Part shown: positions 10,801-22,800 of the stretch, piece by piece
Layout: each line of letters begins with the position of its first letter
Position numbering within the stretch: the first letter of the stretch is position 1
Origin: Apostichopus leukothele
Taxonomy: Eukaryota > Echinodermata > Holothuroidea > Aspidochirotida > Stichopodidae
Assembly: GCA_010014835.2 (NCBI GenBank)
Contig: JAAAKB020302400.1
Coordinates: 1-25,858 of the forward strand
Length of the DNA stretch: 25,858 nt
Reading direction: 5' to 3'
The notes under the pieces: model-generated
Database searches by the model: none
Told to the model about the DNA's origin: nothing
Seen by the model: the letters and a program-made list of their open reading frames with translations, nothing else
Translations under genes and position numbers: made by a program

Positions 10801-13800
10801 CTGTAATGTCTATACTGTTGAGGTGTATGAAGAAAAATTGCTTTGAAGTTGTATCTCCATAGAGACTAATGATGTCACAAGGAAAATGTCTTTTCTTGGT
10901 GACACACTTTCATCTAGCTGGGTCTGTCAACGGAAGTAACGAAGTAATTGTCCATTAGCTCTGTGTTATTGATTTATTTCCTCACTGAGAGTTCATTTTC
11001 ACCTGGAAGAATTTGTCTTTGGTTTACAGTCGGGACACTGAGCTCTCATTGCTGCTGCTAAACTTAATAAAAAAAGTTGAGGATAGTCCATTAAGAAATA
11101 TTTGTAATAATAGTCAGTTGAGATGGAGTGTTGAATGATTACTCAGATGATTGAAATAATTTCTTTATTCCTCTTCCCCTTCTCACAATTTATACTTCAA
11201 CTATGTCATACTGAATTTGTATGATAATATGCAGAATAAACTGTACTAATCAGTTTGTTGTTTTTGGTTTGGCAAACAACAAAGATATTATCCATTGATT
11301 AAACTATAATAGGGTTGTCTTTTTGTAGTCAGTAACTGTCAGCTATTGATTTTTTTGTTAGTAGTATATTAATTATGTTGTGTGGAATCAATACATTTGA
11401 TTGGAACACATGTTAGCCCAAGAAATATCCTTGAAGTACACAAGGTTGAATTTGGTATTATCCCTTTCTTGATGTCTTTGGTGTAAGTCAAACGTGATTT
11501 GAGCCAAGAGGGAGCCTAAGACATCACAGGGCTTTGGTATGGAAACCTAGATGACATGTTATTACAAGGCTACGATAAAGTGGGAAACCAATTTATTTTA
11601 TGCATATTCATATTTGTATGCATTGCCATAGCATTATCAAGGAAGCTGTCTGTCTTGCTGTCTGTTGGTCAGTAGTGACTATGATTTGATAAACCTCCCT
11701 GATAAAATACTGCTGCTTTTTGTTATTGATGAGCACAAGGATAAGTTCTTTTTAGGTTTACTGACAACAAGATTTGTAACATCTTTGCAGGTGTCTATGG
11801 CAACCACCAAAATGCAGAGACTAATCAACAGCTCCCACAAAATAGACGCCAAAGTAACCAGAGAGACTGGACTGAAGCAGGTTATGAGGACCCACCAGAA
11901 ATAGTTGGCTTTTCTTATCAACAGAACAATGAACCTGCTAAGAGTGATGATGAGGTAAGTAACATTGTCTAACAGAAGGCTTGATAAGTTGAAAAGTAAA
12001 CAGCAAGGTGTGAAAACACATGTTTTAAGAAACCGGTCCCCTAAAAGAATGCACAAAGCTTACCTGATCCCTGCTGATAAAGTTGGCTTGTGTCCAGCAA
12101 AACTACTCATAACTATTATCAACTCATCTTGTAATTATCATTTAAACACTAAACGGTTGCCCGATGCTGTTTTGTTGCGAAGGTGAACTTGTTTCTACAT
12201 TTCTGAATTGGGCAAGCCACCCAAACTTTGGTCTGTTCTGATTACTGCTCTTGGTCGTAAATGAATTGGATTACACACAGAATTATAACTGAACCACATG
12301 ATTGGAAGGACCATGATGATTGGCAACTTTGCAGCAATGAAATTATTATCGTATGAATGTGCAGTTTAGATACTGAACTCTCAAAACATACATAGTTGTG
12401 AGATCAAAAGTCATTTTGTCAGTATATCAGAGTCATTAGCTTCTGACCTGTGAACTGCAAGCATAAACTGTTCAAATTCAAACATTCGTATTGAAAAATT
12501 ATGTTTCAACTATTATATGATAGCCTCTGAAACCAGTACAAATGGTGGCCTTTTTTGCCATGAGCATTTCTTATTGAAAAGAACACAAGAAGGCCTATTT
12601 TTATGATCTTTGTTTGACTACACTTGATAGCAGAGTTGTATGAGTACAAGTAATAGCCTCCTTGGTATGAGTGCAGGAGTATCTATACTGATTTCCAAAA
12701 TGCCAGAGTATGAGTTAAATTGTGAGAGTGGACATGAGTACTGGCAACTCTACTAGTCTGCATGTTAACCTATAGCACATGGATTGCTCTTTTATACAGA
12801 GTAAAAACTAACGTTGACAATGGCTCTACAGCAGACTGCATAGTTAGTAGTGTATAATATCATGAAGAAACACTATATAAGAGCAATAGATTTATGTGAA
12901 TAGGTTGCATGGCTATAAACAATATCATATTCAAATTAGGAATGACATAGATAGGGAAAAGACTACAAGAAATAGCTGGATGGCTAATAGTGTTACAATT
13001 GTTATGAGGTCAAATGGAACATTAGTGTTTCTCAATAAATTAGAACAGTCTTTGCATTTAGTGAAAGAAGCTACATGGTAATATTTCAAAGGTCCTAGAT
13101 GTGTACACTGTATGATGCAAATATGTAATCTTGCTAGGTTTTAGTGTTCTGAGCAGTGTTTTAAGTTCTAAACATTTATGTACTATACAGTATCAATTGA
13201 AAGCTCTCTTTGAATGCAATGTGTAGATTTGAAACATCATCACATCTATTGACAGCTAATGTTGTCGTAAAAGTGGGTTAATAGTTATTGGTGCTCCTAT
13301 CCTGCACGAGTCTCTAGCCTCACAGGTTGTCACAGTTATTTTCAATGGATGTATTTACATTTGCCTAGGTCTAAATAAGTTACACTTCATATATAGTTTC
13401 ATAGGAATAATCTATTCATTGTGAGTCTCAGCTAATATACACAAAGAGGTGGTCTTCATTGTGTGCATAAATGACTTCTGATCATGTTTCATATCAATCA
13501 CATTTTCTAACATTAACCACAAGTAAGCGTATTAATACCGGACATTGCCTTAAGTCATGAATTAAATGTGTACAAATATACTCACTGTTCTCCCTCTGCT
13601 CGTAACAAATGAGCTGTTAACAACAAGTTGTTTGACAGATTTGTAATACCTTGACATGGCATTTTGTTTACTGTTAATCACTATCAATGCTTTATATAGT
13701 ACTGTGAATGACAGTCCTCTACATCACCACTTGCATTACGAGAGACATCTCAAGAGTTGTTGATATTATAAGAAACATTGACTCAAGAAAATATGATAAC

Positions 13801-16800
13801 ATGTTTGTCACAACGAGAGCTTAATCATTAACTTACAAGCATTACTGTTACTTGTCTATGGGGGTAGATTTTTCCTTATGGAGAAAACTATGCTTCATTC
13901 CTACATGTAATCTACTGGGCTTGATATATCTTACTACAATTTGTGCAAATAAGTACTTAAAATTGCTGCCCACCACACATCCGTTGTGGCACTGAAAGGA
14001 AGCATTAGTGTATATTGGCGGGCAGTACCATTGTAAAGCAGTCACATGGAGTTGACTTGCGTGGGGTACAAAATGTAATGCTGTAAATGTGTTGCAATAA
14101 AACGTGTGAGAAAGTCTAAACGATAAGGCCAGTGGGTGTCAAACTTGAAGGGTGTATACCTGGACATGGCATATAGTGAAATCATAGATTCAAATATCAG
14201 AGCTCATAAGGCCAAAAAACATCCAGCTTCTTTGGCTATCACACACATAACAACACATGTTGCTGCTTTCTTGATGTTTAATTCAAAGATTCTTTGCTTT
14301 CATTTCATTTATTAAACAGGTCAGCTGTGATTAATGTACATGTCTATGTTTGTGTTAATGACATTTTTATAAATTGATGACAAACTTGTTAGATTTATAT
14401 CATGAAAAGCATCCCTTGCTTCAATGCGGTTCCTAGGTATTTCGAATTCTTTTTTTCTTTCAACTACCAAAGTAACCGAAAGTAATAGATGACGTATAGA
14501 ATAGTCAAACTTGTCAACTTGTGCATCAGTGAAATGAAGTATAAGACATGTCTATATTCTGATTTCATTTTGGTATAAAATGTATCATAAAAGAGGATGC
14601 ATGTCGTTTAGGTTCAACTGTAAAAATCTGTTTCGATTTCTTTTAGGGTTTAGGAATGTCAATGTCACGAGCAGTGATGGACAAAATCACACAGAAACAG
14701 GAAAAGCAAAGGAAATCTCGACAAGCAGAGAAAAGCCCCAGGGAGTTGAATGATGATGTGACTGAAATGAGGAAGAAGTCATTGGATGATGAGAGGCAAA
14801 GATTAAAGGAAAGAAATGAGTGGTCTGGAATCCAGAGGACATCAGAGAGGGGAAGAGCAGATCTGCTGGTCGAATCAGATGTAGGCTTTCAAAGCGATCC
14901 AGAAATGGAGGAAGAAAAACAAAGACAAATCAAAGCGCAAAGGTACCAGGCTGAGGTGCAAAGAGAAAAGGAGTTCAGGTTACAGGAAGAGAGAAGAAGG
15001 GCCTCAGCAGATAGGAAGAAGAGACAACAAGCAGATGAAAAGAGGAGGCAGGAGGAAGAAGAATATAGGAAATTAGAGATGGAGGAGAGAAGGATTCAAG
15101 CTGAGGAGAGGCAGAGAATTGAAGAACAGAGGGGATTGATTGAGGAGAGGAAACAAGCAGAGGAGAAGACACTGAGGATACGTAGGATGAATGAAGAGGA
15201 AGAGAAGAAAAGATTAATACAAGAGGAAGAAGGTAATTATGAAAGCCTTTGGCTGGTGGATGTGAGATGGCCATGTGTGCTGGGCTAGTGACCCATGTTA
15301 GATGCCTAAATGTTGTAGCTTGCTTTACTGATTGATCTGTGTTTATTCTGCATTCATAGATGCAGCACCAGGAAATGCTCTGAGTATGTCAGTGTATGCT
15401 GTCTATGTTTACTGGGTGCTAGATGTATAGGTAGATAGGTATTTTTCTACCATTTACGAACATGAAATGTGAACAGGAAAGCTTGTAGCATTCCTTTACA
15501 TCTGCTGCAACGGATGCAGCAACAACACTTTACATGAAATGTGAACAGGAAAGCCTGTAGCATTGCTTTACAACTGCTGCAACAGATGTAGTAATGGTAA
15601 TACATGAACTGTGAACAGAAAAGGGTCACAGAGACTCCACCCCGAGAGACACTATGATATCACATATTTGACAACAGTGGCAGTGACTTAATACATATTT
15701 TTAGCTGTGATATTTTTTGGAAATGAATATTTCTTTATCTCTTTTATACATTCATTGAAGCATCACAGGAGATGAAGATTATGGTTTAGTTTGCTTCTTG
15801 AAAACTGCAATATTATGAAAGACTCATAATAACATGGATGTCCAACGACCATGGTTACTGTCCCTCTATTTCTGAACTATAAGAATTTCTTAATGTTCTT
15901 AAAGAAAAGAGACTCAACAATAACTTGACTTTCATTTAGAGGACATCAGTATATATGCACCAAATGTTAGTATGTATAAATTGTGTGAATATTCATCAGC
16001 ACTTTATTCCCTGGATAATATATTCCCATCTACCCTCAAATCCTCAGATAAATATGCAGCAGAAGGATTTGAAGAGGACCAACCATCAGAATACAGCAAA
16101 CCATCAGAATACAGCAAACCTCCAGCAGCAATTGCTCCCAGAGAAAACCACCAGAGACCTCCACATGCCACAAAGCGGAAGAAGACTAAATCGTAAGATT
16201 CTCTACAATTACCTGTTAGAGGAGACTTCTATAGATTGCTATGAAATGAGATGTTATATGTTGATTTATTTTGTGTGGTTAAAAGAAATCTCTCTATATG
16301 GAAATCTGACCCATGACTCTCCATGAGCTGGCACAATGATTTATATATTTGATCTGTAGGTATAGTTAGCAAACATTGCATCATATAGCAGTATCAATGA
16401 CATTATTAAATTATGTCAGTTTGCGTGGAAGGACAAGATAATCAAAGCATCAACTTTTGCCATACTTACAATTTATTTGCAGTATATTATCAATACTTTT
16501 GGACCTGGTTATCTGCTTCCATAATGTAATGGTAGATAGAAAATCAGACATCAGAGGAATGAGTAGGGAAGCAAATGCAATGAGCTAAGATACTTAAATG
16601 TTCAGCCTATGCAGAGGCTTACTATATCTTTGCTTTTATCAATGTATGGTAATTACGAAAATTAATTCACCACTATTCCACTTGCCTTCAAGATCACAAT
16701 AAAGAGATGGATGGAAAAAGTCACCACCAAAATGTTCCAGTCCTACTATTTTGTTAGGATAATATGATAAATGTCATCAAATGCCTCTATTCACTTTCTC

Positions 16801-19800
16801 CGTCTTTTCTCATATTGGCCATACCTATTGTAACTTCTAAAAAGTGAGAGTGTTCTGTTTACTCTATGTATCATCCATTGCCCACAATGTCCTTTTTTGT
16901 ATACATTGTAGAAGTAAAGTGTCTACATCAACATCTAAATGTATGTATTTTTTGGTTTACTTGATATCAACAGCCCCAAGTCACCAGGCAATCGAGGTTT
17001 AGCACAGAGTATGTCAGGGTCCACTGTACCAGGACAGGCAGCAGAGGCTCCACCCAGTGAGAACACTTATGACAAAACGAGTGAAATGCCTCTCTCTAAT
17101 CCATCCGTAGCTTTGAAAGATGCTCTACGGTTTTTAGAACAAGATGACTGGTGCGTATTATCTCTCATTTCTTACACCAAAATACTGAAGTTTGTTAATT
17201 ATTAAGTAAGGTTATGCTTGGTATACCAGATAACTATAACAGACAAATCACACTTGAGATAGCCGTTAAAAGTAAGCTAACATTGACTTACATAATGTCA
17301 AAATTCATTTGCTAACCATAGTATCTGCAGTGAACATAGTGAGCTAACCATGGTGTAGAAAAGACTGCAGTCAGCTGTTACCATGTTATATATGAAGTGT
17401 CTGTCACAAGTTAATCATGGTACATAATGTGACTGTGTTGTGACCTAGCTATGGTCTATGAAATGACTGCAGTGAGCTAACCATTGTGTGAACATCACTT
17501 AACACAGAGCTTTGACCACCCTTTGCTTACTGAGTTCAGTGACTTATTGCACGTGCTTGATATGCCCCTCTCCTAACAGCTGATCACTTGGGCAATCATG
17601 GCCAGTAAAGTTCACTGTGGACTCAATGTTTAACCTACCAGGTGGTGGAATTTTCCACTCAGTGTGCCGAATCCCCGATATCTTGAATCTGCATTTCTTG
17701 CACTTAGTATTTTGTTTTGTTTCTGTAGAGGAGTAAAACGGTGTAGTGATTCTTTCATTATTTGTTGTGAACATCTTTTAGGTCAGTTCAACAATTTTTT
17801 TAACATTTTTCTTGGCAGGGAAATAAAGAATGATGGATTGAATCTAGTGAGACAGCTAGCCCTTCACCATCCTCAAGAGTTTGGTTCTCAGCTTCATACG
17901 GTGGTTGTGGCTGTACTTGCCGAAGTTAAAAACCTGAGATCCAATGTTTCAAAAAGTGCAATTGGTTGTTTAGGAGACATGTTTGAGGCGCTCAATGTTG
18001 CTCTTGATAAAGTAAGTGAGACTTTCAGACATCTTTGTGTACAGTAGCTGTTTTCTACATCCCCTGGGATTCTGTATGTATTGTTAGTGGGCTAAAAGTA
18101 AATTTACCTCAACTTGAATTGGACAAGGTCCACCCTACGGAAAAGATTCCTGAACTTGAATTGGACAAGATCAACCCTATGTAAAAGATTCCTGAACTGA
18201 ACATAGTTGAGACTGCTTGGCTTTGTTTCTCTATATATGCCAAAAGAGCAACAGTTGCCTCAATTCTAATACATTTAGCCTTGTGAGAAGGAAAGTGTCC
18301 CTGACATTTGGTTTTAATCAATACATGAACAAAAGCTGTGATCCTAGTGGATTGTAGTGAGTAGAAGTATAAGGAGGAGTGAACTGAACAGAACCAGTGC
18401 ATTATCTCTGAATGAAACACACATAGAACCACAAAGAAGAGTATGTCAGTAAACACAGTTATGGTTGGATTCATTCACGGTCATTGATAACTCAATTATC
18501 TCATCTTATGATGGAGTTCATTCAAGTCATTATGCTCCGTTTAGTGGAAAATGGCATTTACTATTTGGATGAAATTCTATGATGGAATAACTAAGCACTC
18601 TTTCCTACCCTATAGGATGCTATACTAAGGAACATTTGTTTTGTCAAGAGTGCTTAGGTTGTATAATGGGTGATGAGTTTGCGGACGGGAATGGGGTGGG
18701 GAGGGGTAGGAAAGAGGGTGGGGGTAGGGAAGGGGATTTGGGTAGGGGATGATAGAATCAAGAAGCGGTGTATGATTTCATTATCTCTGCTCTAAACATT
18801 CAAGACTTAATTTGATACTTTAACATATCCCTCATCACAACAGAGTAAAACTAAGTGTATTAAGTGTGATTTATTTCTGACAAAGGTCTTTCTGTTGATT
18901 TAATTATGTCACCTCCATATATTTTGCATTAAGAAGTGAATGTGCTGAATCTGGTAACACAAAGTCATTCAATATTTTGGTTGCTGTTTAATTTTGTCTC
19001 CTCCTTGACATCCCATCTGAGATACTTATTCTTGCGTTATTATTTTTCTCTTACTATGGTTTGCTGAAGGAGGGTCTTAAGATAAAACAATTCTGAACAG
19101 TCAAAAGTTCTTGTCTTGAAAGGCCTGCCTCTATATGTACTCTTAAGTATGGACATAATACTTGCTTCAAAGATTTACATTTAAATCACCAATAGGTAGT
19201 GATGGGATAGTGGGAATGCAGCTGTGAATTGCTTGTTCTTAATAATAGATTTCAAAGACGGTTAAAATGACATAAGTATGAAGAATGGGCCCTGCTTAAA
19301 GACATCGTGTATTAAGACATGGTACATGGAGAAGTGCAATCACGAGGGATGGTTTGTGACAAAGAATGCTGTTAAGTCTGATGTGTGAGTTTGTAGTTAC
19401 AAGACCATGGCATAGATCCCATAGATGAGGGTTAGTTACCTTTAGATAGATACCATGTCACACATTCTTGAATTGTTTAATTTCATTGAAGGAATTGGAT
19501 CAAATATGCAGGGTTATACTGCCCAAGTCACTGGAGAGTAGCAGCTTCATTCGTAACAGCTTAGATGCAACACTTATGTCCATGGTTCATAATGTCTCAC
19601 CACAGAGGGCTCTGTCAGCCCTTATCAGTGTTGGTGCCAGGTAATTTATCAATTTTCTATGATCTGTCTGTATTACAAGTGTCTATTCATAATTCATTTG
19701 ATGTATGTGTATCTAGAGTACATACCAACAGCAGAAATCTTCACGGACTTAATATACATATACGATATGCATCTTTATGGTGTATCTTACCAGCATCGAT

Positions 19801-22800
19801 ATCTGCAATATCCTAAGAACGTTGCTTATTCACATGAAAGCACTTTCAATTTACTTTTTCTGCTTAGAAAGTTGCATTTTGTGTTGAATTTGTTACAATC
19901 TGGTTGTATCATAAATTACATCAGGTATTTTGAAACATAATTTGTTAAGTCCATCCAAATCGTACACCAGTAAGTGAAACCATGAAGCATTTAATAATGT
20001 GACGATATTGTGTATTGGATGATATGTGTAGTAGATCACAAATTAGAAGCAATTATGTGTAAATATGACATTATTGGTCAGACACAAAGTCAGACACAAC
20101 CTAAAACACAACTTCATGTTGCAGCAGCATATATACTTATATACACTAGCCCCCAGTAATGGAATACTTATCAAATCCCTACAAATCCATGTTAGCTCAT
20201 TAATTTGATCTGTAACTTCTTACTTACTAAATACTTACAAAATAAATCTATGGATACTATTTTTCGGCAGTCACAACAGTAAAATGGTTCGCAAGACCAC
20301 CGCCCAGTTTCTTGAACAAATAGTGGAAAGAATGGGTCCAGGAAGAATATTGAGTGGCATCAAAGATGTGACAGATAAGGTGTTATTGACAACAGCTAAG
20401 CTAGCGATGGATCGCTCCCAAGACACAAGGTAAGGAATATGGACATTGTAGGTTATGATAAACTTAACTTCCATTCATATGAGGCAGGTTTTAGGAAGTA
20501 TGAGGTAAATGATACCCCTTGGCACAGAAAGTTTGGTTGTGATGGTGTCTTTGTGAAGTTTAGTTGGTAGGCTTTGCTGGACAAGGGTTTTGTTGAGTTT
20601 GTTTGTATGTTTATGTGCCTAATTTCAAAGTAGGTTATAGACGGATCTATGGTGGTGTACTACATCAGCTGACTAGATGGATGCATAGAGCATGATCAAT
20701 AGCTTCTTTTCTTTTTTCTGTTTTTGAAAGAGGAAAATATGCAGCATTCTACCTCATATTTGTGTTTATCATATTTGTGGTTGTAGTGGATAATGTAAGG
20801 ATCCAATATGGATTGTGTAGGGATGATATGTTTATATGTGAAAAGTAGCAAGCAGTAACAGCATATGGTTTGTGGTTGTAGTGGATAATGTAAGGATCCA
20901 ATATGGATAGTTTAGGGATGGTATGATTATGTGTAAAAAGTAGCAAGCAGTAACAGCATATGGTTTGTGGTTGTAGTGGATATTGGGGAAGGATGATATC
21001 TCTATGAGTAGGCAGAAATTACAGGTATAGCAATAGGACATGTCTACCAGAAGACTGACCTAACTGACAGAATCAAGTAGAAATTGTAACCTGGAACAAA
21101 TAGTTTACCATCATTATGCTTTTCCTCAATACAGATACTATGCAAGAAAAATTGTTTGTTCATTGATGCAACATGAAGACTTTGGTCGACTCATCGAGAA
21201 GCATGTACCCCAAAGAGACCAGAAATCATTTCAGGAAGTGGTGGCAAATCTCAGAACCAAGGTAAGGAATATTAAGCATCCTCTTGAGATTGGACAACTT
21301 TGATACCACTGGTGTGATTATGGTGTGATATGGCGACTCACAGTGTCCCCATACCATTGTGAACGAACCGTACGAAGACAATATTGGGTACATCTAGTAC
21401 TGAGATTTTATGCCTTCAGTCATGCTTACAGCTGACTATATTTATTGCCATTTATTATCTGATATCATATGATTTCTGAATGATAGTAAAAGCTGTCATC
21501 ATATCTTTAAAAGGTGATGAATTTGTGGCTGTGAGAATTAGTAATCAAAGAACCTTTTAATCCTACACTAGTACAGCTTAAGTGGTTATTAGCAAGTGTT
21601 TATTCACAATCATGTCTTATTCTGGTCTGTATTTCCAGGGTCTGGCTGATCCCACATCTTCAGAGTCTCTCTCAGCTAAGGGTGGTCGTAGAAGTCTGTC
21701 CAACAGCAGAGCCAACTCAGGATCAAACTCTCACCTCAGAGCTTCAAGTAATGGAAGTGCTAATGGGTAAGCATCTCTTGTTCAGTAAACCCTGACATTG
21801 CTTGTTAACAGATGTGTTTGCAACTGATCAAAGCTTGTATTGGATTGCATTTTCATGATTATTGCTAAATGAAGGGAGGAGGGGTGGCTCTGGTGAACAG
21901 ACCTGATTTGTGTTTGGTACTCATAACAACTACTACTTATTATAGTACTAAGTTTATAGTACTGAGTAAGGGTACAATTCTGATGACTCATTCCTTGCTC
22001 ATATCTTATGTTCCTCTGTGTTAGACCATTCAGATGCCTTACTGGTGTTTACCTTGTACAAGTATTCATTTACTGTTTGACATTCTTTGCAGTTACAGCC
22101 ACCGTGTAAACATCCCAGAAACGGAGTAGTCTTATCTGGTATTTAATGCATTTATGATGGTATGGAGGAAGGACAAAGCAACAGAGGTAGCATTCTTTCA
22201 TAGGCAGACAGGTTTTCAAGCAAATAGTTTGGAAGCAATGGATTAGTCCTGGCTGATGATTCAATGGTCCAAGTAGATATCACTACTCATGTTGAAGGGT
22301 TTTCTAGACTTTTATTCACACTATGTTGTTGTTTTTACATTTTGCAGGGGAGAAAGAACTCCTCCGACTTCGGTTAAGAAAACTAAACGGAGTTCAGCAA
22401 GATCCGAAGGCCAGCAAGAGAATGTAGCAGAACTGGTTAAAGCGTTGACCTCATCCGATTGGAGAGAGAAGATCCATGCTGTGGAACAGTTCCAGGAAAT
22501 GTGTGAAACTAATCCTAACATGGTTACAGCTAATATAATGAAGGTACATATTACAAGTCTGCAAGTATATCATGTGTGAAACTAATCCTAACATGGTTAC
22601 AGCTAATATAATGAAGGTACATATTACTAGTCTGCAAGTATATCTAGTTGAAAGTGTCTGTTTGTGAACAATTTCATGTTGTATTTGCATGTGATATAAT
22701 TTGACAAATTAACAAGAAATTTGTGTTATATGTAATGAAATTAAAAAAGGCAGGATAAAGTTATCAGACTCATAGCATTGTGCCTGGAGAGTTTGTAAAA

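Larger units (their letters stand above)
5314..11790 (+). other. 6.5-kb intron, the largest in the window
   Basis: This separates two linker exons that join in phase 1 (AAA G|GT). It holds a 17-bp minisatellite (7034-7107), a 14-G run (8472-8485), a degenerate ~145-bp tandem array (8576-9225) and a predicted hairpin (11471-11525), listed separately. Short open frames such as 6014-6316, 9322-9671 and 10408-10605 have no recognisable content. A phase-symmetric alternative exon cannot be excluded by eye. Confidence 0.55.
18012..19491 (+). other. Intron with 42-bp duplication and G-rich tract
   Basis: Contains a two-copy 42-bp repeat (18111-18194) and a G-run tract (18693-18748). The remainder shows nothing. 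A 121-codon open frame on the minus strand (18109-18474) owes its length partly to the duplication and resembles no family. Confidence 0.6.

Noticed and set aside
11679-12056. 125-codon open frame on the - strand
   Set aside because: Antisense to the exon at 11791-11954, which has matched phases and splice sites; the frame is a shadow.
14975-15274. 99-codon open frame antisense to the coiled-coil exon
   Set aside because: A Ser/Leu/Pro-rich shadow of the GA-rich coding strand.
17151-17156. Donor at 17155 (GTATTA) instead of 17151
   Set aside because: It would disrupt the conserved Trp and phase; joining 17150 to 17819 restores TGG and the TOG helix.
18109-18474. 121-codon open frame on the - strand
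   Set aside because: Its C-terminal repeat (SSGIF...LSNSS twice) comes from the 42-bp DNA duplication; no recognisable protein.
20749-21041. Two overlapping minus-strand open frames with repeated HNPYWILTLSTTTT-like peptides
   Set aside because: The peptide repeats are translations of the 95-bp DNA repeat and have no splice or start support.
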